This document shows, in pieces, positions 8,647 to 17,057 of a stretch of 64,000 nt of DNA. A program made the translations under genes and the position numbers. The DNA is from CAYOWK01 sp964407665 (GTDB lineage: Bacteria; Pseudomonadota; Alphaproteobacteria; Caulobacterales; Hyphomonadaceae): positions 47,246 through 111,245 of the forward strand of contig CAYOWK010000009.1 of the NCBI GenBank assembly GCA_964407665.1, given 5' to 3'. Numbering within the stretch: position 1 is the stretch's first letter; each line of letters opens with the position of its first letter. The notes under the pieces were generated by a model, which saw nothing but the letters and a program-made list of their open reading frames with translations, was not told where the DNA came from and did no database searches.

Positions 8647-9906
8647 GTGTTTCGCTTGGCGCGATCTGAAGAGACAGGGCCGCCGCCGAAGGGCGGGACG
8701 GGACGCGGGGGCTGGCTGTTCCTCGCCTGTCTCGGCGCCGGCCAGATCTGTTCGTGGGGCGCCCTCTACTACGCGTTTCCGCAGATCGCCGAACAGATCG
8801 AGCGGGACATGGGCTGGTCGCGCGCCGCTCTCTATGGCGCCGCATCCGCCGGGCTCGCCCTTTCTGCTCTGGTGGTGTTTCCCGTAGGCCGGGCGATAGA
8901 TGCCGGGCGCGGCCGGATCATCATGGCGGGCGGGTCGGTGCTGGCCGGTCTTCTGTGTCTCGCATGGAGCGCGATCACTGATCTGCTGGGTCTCTATGCG
9001 GTTGTCGGCCTCCTGGGCGCCGTGCAGGCCGCCGTCCTCTACGAGGCGGCCTTTGCCGTAGCTGCGCGCCGCTATGGCGCTGGCGAGGCGCGGAACGCGA
9101 TTGCGACGCTGACGCTGTTTGGAGGTTTTGCGTCCACGGTCTTCATCCCGCTGGTGGAGGTTCTGGTGGATGTCTGGGGATGGCGTGGAGCCCTGCTTGT
9201 GCTGGGCGCCATCAACTTCGCGACAGCCTTGCTCTACTGGATCGGCATCGATCCGTCGCGCGACCACGTCGAGCCGGCGCGGCCCGCCGGCAGCCCGCCC
9301 CAAGCGGATATCAGCGCGGTGATGCGGTCGCCTGTTTTCTGGGGCCTTGCGCTGGCGTTCACGGCGCATGCGGGCACGTTCACCGCCTTCACCTTTCACA
9401 TGTATCCGATGTTCCTCGAACTGGGTGCGTCGCCGGAAGGAGTCATTCTGGCTCTGGCTCTGATCGGTCCGGCGCAGGTGGCGGGGCGCGTCGTCATGAT
9501 GACGCTTGCGAGCCGGCGCCCGGTCGCTGTCATCGGGGCGGTGGTGGTTGCCGTGTTCCCCGTCGCCTTCACAGCCCTGAAGCTGTTGCCTGCAACCACG
9601 CTGCTTATCTGCTGTGTGGCGATCGCCTATGGCGCAGCAAACGGCGTGCTCACCATCGTGCGCGGCGCCTCGGTTCCGGAGCTGCTGTCGCGGACCAGCT
9701 ACGGCGCCGTGATGGGCGCCATGAGCATTCCGTCTACGATTGCGCGCGCGCTGGCTCCGCTGGGCGCAGCGATGCTTTGGTCCGCTGACCGGTCGTACCA
9801 GCCGGTTCTGACGGGCATTGTGGCCGGGGCCATCGTTCTGGCCGCCAGCTTCTGGCTTGCCGCACTGCTTGCACGCCGGAGGCCGGGAGTGGGGCAGGCG
9901 GGCTGA
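8647..9906 (+). CDS. Major facilitator superfamily transporter
   Basis: This 419-residue protein has about 12 hydrophobic segments. Its arrangement resembles oxalate/formate-antiporter-like or monocarboxylate MFS members, with an early GQICSWGALYYAF segment and a GRAIDAGRGR loop after TM2. The GTG start at 8647 is the only in-frame candidate close to the first membrane helix. The Shine-Dalgarno sequence is weak and distant. The C-terminus overlaps a GGGGCAGGC/GCCTGCCCC hairpin shared with the convergent PepSY gene. The substrate is unknown. Confidence 0.88.
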   Translation: MFRLARSEETGPPPKGGTGRGGWLFLACLGAGQICSWGALYYAFPQIAEQIERDMGWSRAALYGAASAGLALSALVVFPVGRAIDAGRGRIIMAGGSVLAGLLCLAWSAITDLLGLYAVVGLLGAVQAAVLYEAAFAVAARRYGAGEARNAIATLTLFGGFASTVFIPLVEVLVDVWGWRGALLVLGAINFATALLYWIGIDPSRDHVEPARPAGSPPQADISAVMRSPVFWGLALAFTAHAGTFTAFTFHMYPMFLELGASPEGVILALALIGPAQVAGRVVMMTLASRRPVAVIGAVVVAVFPVAFTALKLLPATTLLICCVAIAYGAANGVLTIVRGASVPELLSRTSYGAVMGAMSIPSTIARALAPLGAAMLWSADRSYQPVLTGIVAGAIVLAASFWLAALLARRRPGVGQAG

Positions 9907-9916
9907 AGCCTGCCCC
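9891..9916. terminator. Hairpin between convergent genes
   Basis: GGGGCAGGC (9891-9899) and GCCTGCCCC (9908-9916) form a perfect 9-base stem with the MFS stop codon in the loop. It lies between convergent genes, so it could end transcription from both sides, although neither strand has a clear T-run. Confidence 0.5.
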
Positions 9917-9929
9917 GCGTCGCGCTGGA

Positions 9930-11324
9930 CTATCCGGCGGCTGGCCGGACCGGGATCGGAAGTCCCAGCCAGCGGCGCGCCGCCGGCCAGTGCTTCAGGA
10001 CGCCCCATTCCAGCGCCGCAATGGCGATCAGGCAGATCCCCAGAACGGGGAGCAGCAGCCCCGCCACGACGATGATGGCGCCGAGCGTCATGCCGATGCG
10101 ATTGTCTGGTATCGGGGGCGGAGCGCCAAGGACGCCAGCGGGCGCACGGCTACGCCACATGACGAAGGCGCTGACGCAGAGCGTCACCAGGCCCAGAGCC
10201 GTGAGCAGGGCGAGGATCTGGTTGAGCGGTCCAAAGAGCTGGCCCTCGTGCGCGGCGATCCCCACGGCGACGATCTGGTCGATGATGTGCTTGTCCGAGA
10301 AGCCTTGCCGCGAAACGACCTCGCCCGTTTCAGGAGACAGGAAAACGGTGGCGGCCTGTGGCCGGTTGGCGGCGTCAGACTTCACCTGCCAGTAGGGCGA
10401 CTTGGCCGACGGCGGCTGGATCAGAACCGGCGGCGCGAGATTCATCGTGGCAGCGTTCGCAACCACGTCGTCCAGCGAGACGGCGGTATGGGTCATGCCC
10501 GCGTGATTCATGCCGGCATGGCCTGAATCTTCAGCGGCATGGTGGGCGTGCTCGTCCGCTGAGGAGGTGAACCAGTCCGTCGACACGGGCGCTGTCCCTG
10601 TCCACTCGCGGACCTGCTTGAAGGAAGCGCCCCAGACGGTCGCCCACGGCATGCCGGTCGAGAGCAGGAAGAGGGCGAACACGGACACCCAGACGCCCGT
10701 GACGGCGTGGATGTCGCGCCAGAAGCGTTTCGGTCCCTCGTCGAGACGCGGATAGAGGACGCCGCCGAGCCCGCGTGCGTTACGCGGCCACCACAGATAG
10801 AGGCCCGTGAGCACCATGACGATGGCCCAGCTGGCGGCAAGCTCGACGAGGTAGGAGCCCTTCGGGCCGAGCAGGAGTTCGCCGTGCATCTTGAAGACGA
10901 TACGACGGAAGCGGTCTTCCTCGCTGACGGATTTCAGGATCTCGAGCGTGTCCGGATGGACGTAGACGCGCGTGCGGGCGCCCTGTTCGCTGACCACGAC
11001 GCGCGCGGCCTGGTCGGGATGCTCTGGCAGGATGACAGACGACAGGGTGGAGCCCGGGACGCTCGCGGTTGCGGTCTCGACGATGGCGGCCTGGGTTGCG
11101 GGCTCTCCCGAGCGCTCCAGGACGAGGAGGTCGCGATCGATCCAGTCCTCGATCTGCGGCCGGAACAGATAGGCCGAGCCCGTCAGCGCCAGCGCGATTA
11201 CAAAGGGGATGCAGAAGAGCCCGGCATAGAAATGCCAGCGCCAGAGCATGCGGTAGAGACGGGCGGTCTTCGCCGGGTCGCGCGCAGCGGAGGTGCTGTC
11301 GGGGGCGGATTGAGAGACGCTCAT
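9930..11324 (-). CDS. PepSY-associated transmembrane protein with His-rich loop
   Basis: This 464-residue inner-membrane protein has a first helix WHFYAGLFCIPFVIALALTG and the following FRPQIEDWIDRDL typical of PepSY_TM proteins, often called iron-regulated membrane proteins or siderophore reductases. The start at 11324 is preferred because GGAGG sits 6 bases upstream. A frame four residues longer lacks this. Four to five membrane segments are visible. A His/Met-rich loop near residues 250-275 (DEHAHHAAEDSGHAGMNHAG) suggests copper or another metal. The DUF2946 gene just upstream on the same strand fits a metal-uptake or metal-resistance unit. Confidence 0.88.
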   Translation of the reverse strand: MSVSQSAPDSTSAARDPAKTARLYRMLWRWHFYAGLFCIPFVIALALTGSAYLFRPQIEDWIDRDLLVLERSGEPATQAAIVETATASVPGSTLSSVILPEHPDQAARVVVSEQGARTRVYVHPDTLEILKSVSEEDRFRRIVFKMHGELLLGPKGSYLVELAASWAIVMVLTGLYLWWPRNARGLGGVLYPRLDEGPKRFWRDIHAVTGVWVSVFALFLLSTGMPWATVWGASFKQVREWTGTAPVSTDWFTSSADEHAHHAAEDSGHAGMNHAGMTHTAVSLDDVVANAATMNLAPPVLIQPPSAKSPYWQVKSDAANRPQAATVFLSPETGEVVSRQGFSDKHIIDQIVAVGIAAHEGQLFGPLNQILALLTALGLVTLCVSAFVMWRSRAPAGVLGAPPPIPDNRIGMTLGAIIVVAGLLLPVLGICLIAIAALEWGVLKHWPAARRWLGLPIPVRPAAG

Positions 11325-11465
11325 TTGCGCCTCCATGGTGTCAGGCTCGCGCAGGCGCGGCCCCGATGGGGGGCGGTCGGAAACAAACAGGGCATTTGGG
11401 GGGGACCATGAAATGACGTCAGGACGGTCCGGTCCCGCAGGCGGGACGGACGGGCGGATCCGGGT

Positions 11466-11861
11466 TCAGATCAGGGCGGGCGGTCCAGTCGGCGGCGCGT
11501 TAGGCTGTAGGGCCGAGGCTGTAAGAGCCAGCGGCGCGCCAAAGTTCCGATATTCGAAGGCGTAAACGGCTGCGGAGGAGGCTACCGACGGCGAGGCGTC
11601 TGGGAGGATCGATCCGCCGGCCGGCGCGAACGGGCAGTCGGTGGTCTCGCCTTCGTGGTCGGAAGGCGCTCCGTCTGGCAGGTCCATGATTGCGAGTTCG
11701 TGGCCCGGGGTCGCCGAGCACATCACCACCGCGATCTTGCCGGAGGTCGCATCGATGCCCGGCATGAAGCCGGCTGGCACCAGCGCGCGACACAGGACCG
11801 CCGCCAGGACGAAGGCCGTCATGGCGTGGGCGAAGACTGCGATGATCCTGCCGACGATCAT
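11466..11861 (-). CDS. DUF2946-type small membrane protein
   Basis: This 131-residue protein has an N-terminal hydrophobic helix (about 1-28), then the LVPAGFMPG motif, a VVMCSATPGHE segment and a DCPFAPAGG segment. This is the arrangement of DUF2946 proteins, which often sit next to copper- or heme-related TonB receptors and PepSY proteins. Its cysteines and histidines may bind metal (inference). It lies about 140 bases upstream of the PepSY gene on the same strand. No TonB receptor accompanies the pair here. Confidence 0.72.
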   Translation of the reverse strand: MIVGRIIAVFAHAMTAFVLAAVLCRALVPAGFMPGIDATSGKIAVVMCSATPGHELAIMDLPDGAPSDHEGETTDCPFAPAGGSILPDASPSVASSAAVYAFEYRNFGAPLALTASALQPNAPPTGPPALI

Positions 11862-11947
11862 GCCGACGCCATAGCGTGGAACCGGAAAGGACGCCAGCGT
11901 AGCGCCGCAGGCTAGCCATCACAGGATCGCGCGGACGCCTCAGCGGA

Positions 11948-12652
11948 TCAGAACAGCTCGCCCTGCGAGGGGGGCTTTGGGTTGGGGTTGCGCGGGCGGG
12001 GCGGCTGCTTGCGCGGGTCCTCGACGGACATGTCCCAGGCGCCGGCGTCGTCGAAGGTGCGCACCAGGGCCTTGACGTCGATCATCGGCGCGCGGACCTC
12101 GCCCAGCCAGAGCGGCCAGTCGTCCGGCTGCAGAATGAGCGGCATGCGGTCGGTGATGCGGGAGATCAGGGGATTGGCCGCTGTAGTGATCTGGACGAAC
12201 TCGCGTTCGGGGCCGCGCCCGCCGTCGAAGATGTCGTAGATCACGGCCATGCCAAGCGGCGCGCCGTCACGGGGGTGGATGGTCCACTGGCGTGTCCAGG
12301 TGCGGTCGGCAGGTGCGCCGTCGTGATAGCTGACGGGTATCTCCTCGCCCTCGTTGAAGGTCCCTGCGACGACGATGCCGCGCCGGAAGCGGAAGGCCGT
12401 GGCGAAGGTGCGATCGACCGTCTCGCCGCGGGCGTGCATGTGGCGGGGCGTGCGCTGACCGGTGAGCAGTCGGTTGGTGTAGCCCCAGACCATGGGGCGG
12501 ACGATGCGCTGGCCATCCTCGTCCAGGTGGATGACTGGCAGGGCGTTCATGGGCGTGAACGTGCGCTGCCCCTCACCGGGAGATGAGGGAAGGAAGCTGG
12601 AATACTCCACCAGCTGCGACCAGGAGAGCATCTGGGTGAACTTGCCGCACAT
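11948..12652 (-). CDS. SOS response-associated peptidase (SRAP/HMCES, YedK family)
   Basis: This 234-residue protein begins MCGKFT, so catalytic Cys2 is exposed after Met removal. That is the hallmark of the SRAP family, which crosslinks to abasic sites in single-stranded DNA and protects them. The HMHARGETVDRTF, WTIHPRDG and DRMPLIL segments match conserved SRAP blocks that hold the catalytic Asn, Glu and His. The length is typical. It is a single gene between a DUF2946 protein and a glycosyltransferase. I saw no LexA box I could defend. Confidence 0.93.
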   Translation of the reverse strand: MCGKFTQMLSWSQLVEYSSFLPSSPGEGQRTFTPMNALPVIHLDEDGQRIVRPMVWGYTNRLLTGQRTPRHMHARGETVDRTFATAFRFRRGIVVAGTFNEGEEIPVSYHDGAPADRTWTRQWTIHPRDGAPLGMAVIYDIFDGGRGPEREFVQITTAANPLISRITDRMPLILQPDDWPLWLGEVRAPMIDVKALVRTFDDAGAWDMSVEDPRKQPPRPRNPNPKPPSQGELF

Positions 12653-12705
12653 GCCTGCAGTTTAGGTTTTCTGGGCGGCGGATGGAACAGGCGACTGCGG
12701 CCCGA

Positions 12706-13668
12706 TCAGGCGCGGCGGCCGGTCACCTTGCCGGCGGCGATTTTCGCGAACCAGCCCAGAGTAAAGGCTCCGCCGTGGGGGTCGTTGGCGAGGAGCTTCG
12801 CAAAGTCGAGCAGCTTGCGGGCCTTCAGCGCCTCCACGGCACGGACCATCGTATCGACATCGCGCAGGAGGCGCATGCGCTCGTCGAGGGCGCCGCGGTC
12901 GAGGCTGCGCATGCCGCGCTCGTGGCGGGCGCGGAAGGCCTGCTCGGTGGCCAGCCAGGCGACGGTGTCGGAAGGCTTCAGGCGATGCGATATCGAGCCC
13001 GCCGCACGCGTGTACCGGTATCCGGCCAGCGGGATGTAGTGCATGCGCGCACCGGCGGCGAGCAGGTCGGCGATAAGATAGTAGTCCTCGCTGTTGCGCA
13101 GCGCCGGATCGTAGCGGATGGCAAGCCGATCCAGCGTCTCGCGGCGAAGAAGCGGTTTCAGATAGCCAAGGCAGTCGCCAGACTTCATGGGCCGGTTGAA
13201 GTCGATCCACAGTTTGAGATCGATCACGCGCGGCTGGTAGAACTGGCCCGAGCGTAGAAAGTCGAGTTCGCCAAGGCGCCGACCTTCCGCGTCGACCTCG
13301 ATCATGTTGTCGACGACGATGTCAGCTGCGGTTCGTTCCGCCTCAGAGACAAGCCGGGCGAGGCGGTCTGCGTCGATGGCGTCGTCGGCGTCGAGGATGG
13401 CGATAAAGCGGCCGTTCGACAGCTCGATGGCGCGGTTGCGGGCTGCCGACGGGCCTCCGTTCCGGTCGAGGCGGTCGATGCGGATGCGGGCATCGGAAGC
13501 CGAGAGGCTCTGCAGAACGGCGAAAGTGTCGTCCGGCGAGGCGTCATCTACGACGATGACCTCGACCGTGGTCCCGGTGGAGGCAAGCGCGCTGTCGATG
13601 GCTCGCCTGATGAAGGCGCCGGCTTTCCACGCGGGGATGATCACGCTGACTTCGGGCGCGGCGGTCAT
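12706..13668 (-). CDS. Family 2 glycosyltransferase
   Basis: This 320-residue GT-A enzyme uses a nucleotide-sugar donor. It shows the N-terminal VSVIIPAWKAGAFI, VDDASPDDT, and a DAD metal-binding motif at Asp93-Asp95 (ILDADDAID). The start at 13668 gives a 4-base ATGA overlap with the upstream O-antigen ligase-like gene and places the Rossmann strand next to the N-terminus. A longer frame would only add out-of-family sequence that overlaps that gene. It probably adds a sugar to an exopolysaccharide, O-antigen or capsule unit handled by the neighbour. Confidence 0.92.
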   Translation of the reverse strand: MTAAPEVSVIIPAWKAGAFIRRAIDSALASTGTTVEVIVVDDASPDDTFAVLQSLSASDARIRIDRLDRNGGPSAARNRAIELSNGRFIAILDADDAIDADRLARLVSEAERTAADIVVDNMIEVDAEGRRLGELDFLRSGQFYQPRVIDLKLWIDFNRPMKSGDCLGYLKPLLRRETLDRLAIRYDPALRNSEDYYLIADLLAAGARMHYIPLAGYRYTRAAGSISHRLKPSDTVAWLATEQAFRARHERGMRSLDRGALDERMRLLRDVDTMVRAVEALKARKLLDFAKLLANDPHGGAFTLGWFAKIAAGKVTGRRA

Positions 13669-15002
13669 CGGGTCGGTCGCCAGCCGCCGGTCTGGGCCTG
13701 ATAGCCAGGGAAGGGTTGAGGGGGAATTGCCTGCGGGTCTGCCACGGGTTTTGGCTTCATGCTCGGAAGGGCGCCGCGCGCGGCGGCCACGAACAGCAGA
13801 ACGAGCGTTCCCGACAGCTCGGTGTTGAGGTCGGTTTCGGTGTTCGACCGGATCACCACGAGCGCGGTGATGATCAGGAAGAAGCCGTTGAGCGTGTTCT
13901 GGTTGAAGAGCCACGTCTTGAGGGTGTTGAACAGGCACCAGCTGGCGAGGAGGATCGCCGCGTACATGCCCGGATAGCCAAGGTGCACGCCGATTTCGAG
14001 ATAGGAGTTGTGGAAGCTGAATCGCACGAACTGCTTGTAGAAGAAGAAGGTCGTGATCGAGCGGGCCTGGCCGATCTCCGGCCGCCAGAAGCCTTCGGCG
14101 CCGAGGCCTGTCCAGGGGTGTTCCTTGATGATCCGCCAGGCTTCATCCCACAGATAGGTACGGCCGGTCAGGGTCGAGTCCTTGCCCAGAGCTTCGAGCA
14201 GCGCCTTGCCCGCATCCAGCTGCATGAGCCCGAACGCGACGATCAGCGCTGCGATGAGTGCGATGGCTGCGAACATGATGACCAGCATCCGCAGGTGACG
14301 GACGCGGGCGGCGGGCTCCCAGACAAAGCGGTGGCCGAGCAGGGCCGCGGTGGCGCCGGCGGCGAACACCATCGTGGTGGCGGACTGGCTCATGTAGATG
14401 AAATAGAGCGCGATCGGCAGGCCGGCGAGCGCGATGAGCCGGTAGATCCGGCTCATCTGCGTATCCAGGAGCAGCACCAGGCCGGACGTGTAGAGGAGGA
14501 ACATGTTGATCGCGAGGAAGTTCTTCTGGCCGAAGATTCCGTTCGCGACGCCGCCGATGATGTTGGGCTGGGCGAGGCACATCAGGCCGGCGATGAATTC
14601 GACGGCGAAGTAGGTGTAGATGACCTGGCGGGGGCCGAACTTGCCGGCGAGGTAGACGGCGACGAGGCCGGTCAGGCCCATCAGCAGTCCCTTTTTCACC
14701 GCCTCGCCAACCGACGGCGCCCAGACCGCAGAGACGGCGAAGAGGATTGGCAGCAGGAAGAGCGGCCAGCATTTTGCCAGCAGCGGCAGAAGCGTCTTGC
14801 CGTAGATGAACATGCCCGCAAGGAAGTAGGCCACCAGCAGATAGCGGATCGGCGCGGCGCCCGGCATCGGAATCGTGGTGCAGAGCACCCAGACGAACAC
14901 GGCGATCTGGTCCAGCCGGCGCTCGACATGCGGGCTCAGCAGCGGCCGGGGCGCCGGCGCACCCGAGGCGAGTGGCCCCGCAGCGGCTGGGTAGGTGTTC
15001 AT
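13665..15002 (-). CDS. O-antigen ligase / Wzy-type polymerase family membrane protein
   Basis: This 445-residue polytopic membrane protein has about 10-12 segments. The Wzy_C region contains the loop TLTGRTYLWDEAWRIIKEHP, then GLGAEGFW and FHNSYLEIGVHLGYPG, the arginine-, glutamate- and histidine-bearing loop of O-antigen ligases and ExoQ-type polymerases. The ATG at 15002 is chosen because longer frames start with a low-complexity tail. It acts on undecaprenyl-linked glycans at the periplasmic face. It forms a two-gene unit with the family 2 glycosyltransferase. Confidence 0.88.
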   Translation of the reverse strand: MNTYPAAAGPLASGAPAPRPLLSPHVERRLDQIAVFVWVLCTTIPMPGAAPIRYLLVAYFLAGMFIYGKTLLPLLAKCWPLFLLPILFAVSAVWAPSVGEAVKKGLLMGLTGLVAVYLAGKFGPRQVIYTYFAVEFIAGLMCLAQPNIIGGVANGIFGQKNFLAINMFLLYTSGLVLLLDTQMSRIYRLIALAGLPIALYFIYMSQSATTMVFAAGATAALLGHRFVWEPAARVRHLRMLVIMFAAIALIAALIVAFGLMQLDAGKALLEALGKDSTLTGRTYLWDEAWRIIKEHPWTGLGAEGFWRPEIGQARSITTFFFYKQFVRFSFHNSYLEIGVHLGYPGMYAAILLASWCLFNTLKTWLFNQNTLNGFFLIITALVVIRSNTETDLNTELSGTLVLLFVAAARGALPSMKPKPVADPQAIPPQPFPGYQAQTGGWRPTR

Positions 15003-15146
15003 GGGCTGTCCGCCGGGCTGCAAACACGCACGCCCAGTCCGGACAGGATGGGCGCATCTTCCTCTTGGTAAAGCAAACGACATACCAGAAGATGAATGGG
15101 GCCCGGCCAATTGGGCGGCCAAGACAGCGAATTCAGGGTGTTCACC

Positions 15147-15986
15147 ATGACAACACTTGCAGTTGCCTGCGTTCAGATGCGGTCGGGAACCGACATTGCA
15201 GCCAACATCGCATCCGCCAGCGCGCTGATCCGGGAAGCGGCGGACCAGGGCGCAACCCTGATCGGGACGCCGGAAATGACATCCCTGATGAACCGCAAGC
15301 CGGGATCTGTCTTTGCCGCATCGACCGATGAGGCGGGGGATCAGGCCCTTGCGTCGTTCCGGGACCTGGCCCGGGAGCTGGAGGTGACGCTGCTGATCGG
15401 GTCGCTGCCGATACGGGCGGACGTGGACAAGTGCGCCAACCGCAGCTTCCTCATCGGCCCCGGCGGAGAGGTGTCAGCCCGTTATGACAAGATCCACATG
15501 TTCGACGTTCAGTTGAACGCCGGCAACGTTTACCGTGAATCCGAGTCGTTTGCGGCAGGCTCGCAGGCCGTGTTGGCGACCGCAGCCGGAGCGCGGCTGG
15601 GCATGACGGTCTGCTACGATCTGCGCTTCCCGCACCTGTTCCGTGACCTCGCGAAGGCTGGCGCGGAGATCCTGGCGGTCCCGGCGGCGTTCACCCGCAT
15701 CACCGGCGAGGCCCATTGGCATGTGCTGCTGCGTGCGCGCGCCATCGAGACGGGATGTTTCGTGATCGCGCCGGCACAGGGCGGGCGGCACGAGGACGGC
15801 CGGGAAACGTATGGGCACAGCCTGATCATCGCACCTTGGGGCGAGATCGTCGCCGAGGCCGATCATGCGGAGCCCGGGGTGATTGTCGCCATGCTCGATC
15901 TCGATCAGGTCGCAGCGGCCAGGGCCAAGATTCCGGCGCTGACCCATGACCGGGCCTATGCGGCGCCGGGCCTGGGAGACGCCTGA
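15147..15986 (+). CDS. Carbon-nitrogen hydrolase of the Nit1/deaminated glutathione amidase type
   Basis: This 279-residue nitrilase-superfamily enzyme has catalytic triad Glu43 (GTPEMTS), Lys115 (RYDKIHMFDV) and Cys156 (TVCYDLRFP). The YDKIHMFDV stretch is characteristic of the Nit1/NitFhit branch, which hydrolyses deaminated glutathione, a repair reaction. The ATG at 15147 is chosen over an upstream in-frame start because the family begins directly with the VACVQM strand. It is followed after 2 bases by a ModE-like regulator gene. The exact substrate is inferred from the subfamily only. Confidence 0.88.
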   Translation: MTTLAVACVQMRSGTDIAANIASASALIREAADQGATLIGTPEMTSLMNRKPGSVFAASTDEAGDQALASFRDLARELEVTLLIGSLPIRADVDKCANRSFLIGPGGEVSARYDKIHMFDVQLNAGNVYRESESFAAGSQAVLATAAGARLGMTVCYDLRFPHLFRDLAKAGAEILAVPAAFTRITGEAHWHVLLRARAIETGCFVIAPAQGGRHEDGRETYGHSLIIAPWGEIVAEADHAEPGVIVAMLDLDQVAAARAKIPALTHDRAYAAPGLGDA

Positions 15987-15988
15987 CC

Positions 15989-16333
15989 ATGCCGGCCTCG
16001 ATCGAGATCAAGACACGTATCGTCCATGGCGGCCAGCGCGCCTTGGGGCCGGGCAAGGCCGATCTGTTGGAGCGGATCGGGACCGAAGGCTCGATCTCGG
16101 CTGCGGCCCGCGCCATGGGCATGAGCTACAGCCGGGCGTGGGCGCTGGTCGAGGAAATGAACGGCTGTTTCCGCGAGCCGCTGGTGGCCGCCAAGACGGG
16201 CGGCCGCAAAGGCGGGGGCGCCGAACTGACCCCGTTCGGCGCGGACATCCTCTCGCTCTATCGCCGCATGCAGGCGAAGCTCGATCAGGATGCCGCGAGG
16301 TTTTTTGACGAGTTCAGGCAGCAGTTGAAGTAG
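15989..16333 (+). CDS. ModE-like winged-helix transcriptional regulator
   Basis: This 114-residue single-domain protein carries the LysR-like wHTH of ModE (LLERIGTEGSISAAARAMGM, then SYSRAWALVEEMN and LTPFGADILSLYRRM). There is no C-terminal molybdate-binding (TOBE) domain, so ligand sensing is doubtful. Such short ModE-N proteins often accompany molybdenum genes, but none are in the window. It starts 2 bases after the amidase stop and is probably co-transcribed with it. It is convergent with efp, and I see no clear terminator between them. Confidence 0.85.
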   Translation: MPASIEIKTRIVHGGQRALGPGKADLLERIGTEGSISAAARAMGMSYSRAWALVEEMNGCFREPLVAAKTGGRKGGGAELTPFGADILSLYRRMQAKLDQDAARFFDEFRQQLK

Positions 16334-16354
16334 CGGCCCGGCAGCGAGGGGCAA

Positions 16355-16927
16355 TCAGTCCTTCGCGCGCTCGACGTAGGAGTTGTCCTCGGTGTTGACG
16401 ACCACGCGGGTGCCGGCGCCGATGTGCGGCGGGACCATGATCCGCACGCCATTCGTCAGGATGGCCGGCTTGTAGGAGCTGGAGGCGGTCTGGCCCTTGG
16501 TGACCGGTTCCGTCTCGGTGATTTCCAGCGTCACGCGGGTCGGGATCTCGATCGAGACGGGGCGGCCGTCGAACATCATCAGGATGCAGGTCATGTTCTC
16601 TTCGAGAAACAGGGCGGAATCGCCCAGCATGGCGCCCGTGACCGTGATCTGTTCGTAGTTCTGGGGGTTCATGAAGACGTAGTTCTCGCCGTCCTGGTAG
16701 AGGTAGGTGTGATCGACCTCCTCCACGAAGGCGCGCTCGAGGCCGTCTGTGGTCTTGTAGGTCATGACGATCTTCACGCCGTCGGAGATGCGGCGCATGT
16801 TGATCGTGGTGGTCGGCGTGCCCTTGCCGGGACGGAAGTTTTCGGCGGTGAGGACGGCGTAGAGCTGGCCGTCTTCGTGCTCGATAACGTTGCCCTTGCG
16901 AACGTTGCTGGCGATGATCTTGACCAC
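16355..16927 (-). CDS. efp: Translation elongation factor P
   Basis: This 190-residue EF-P relieves ribosome stalling at polyproline stretches. It shows the KOW-like N-terminal domain (VKIIASNVRKGNVIEHEDG) and two OB-fold domains, ending GTRVVVNTEDNSYVERA. The tip loop PGKGT places the modifiable lysine at Lys35, consistent with beta-lysylation by the adjacent EpmA and EpmB. The GTG at 16927 is chosen because it gives the standard N-terminus and has an AAGGA about 10 bases upstream. A much longer upstream open frame has no family support. It is transcribed divergently from epmA across a 130-base promoter region. Confidence 0.95.
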   Translation of the reverse strand: MVKIIASNVRKGNVIEHEDGQLYAVLTAENFRPGKGTPTTTINMRRISDGVKIVMTYKTTDGLERAFVEEVDHTYLYQDGENYVFMNPQNYEQITVTGAMLGDSALFLEENMTCILMMFDGRPVSIEIPTRVTLEITETEPVTKGQTASSSYKPAILTNGVRIMVPPHIGAGTRVVVNTEDNSYVERAKD

Positions 16928-17057
16928 TGGGGTACGTCCTTCGTGCGGATGTCCTCGCGCCAGACGCGCCGGGGACTGGATAATTTCAAGCCGCCGGTCA
17001 TAGCTGCGCCGCGTGGCGCCGCCAAGTCCCGGCGCAGGATGTTGGCGGGCGGTGCAG

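Noticed and set aside
13716..15071. A 451-codon plus-strand open frame over the O-antigen ligase gene
   Set aside because: The composition is Glu/Asp/Arg-rich shadow sequence. The minus strand encodes a membrane protein with the Wzy_C signature.
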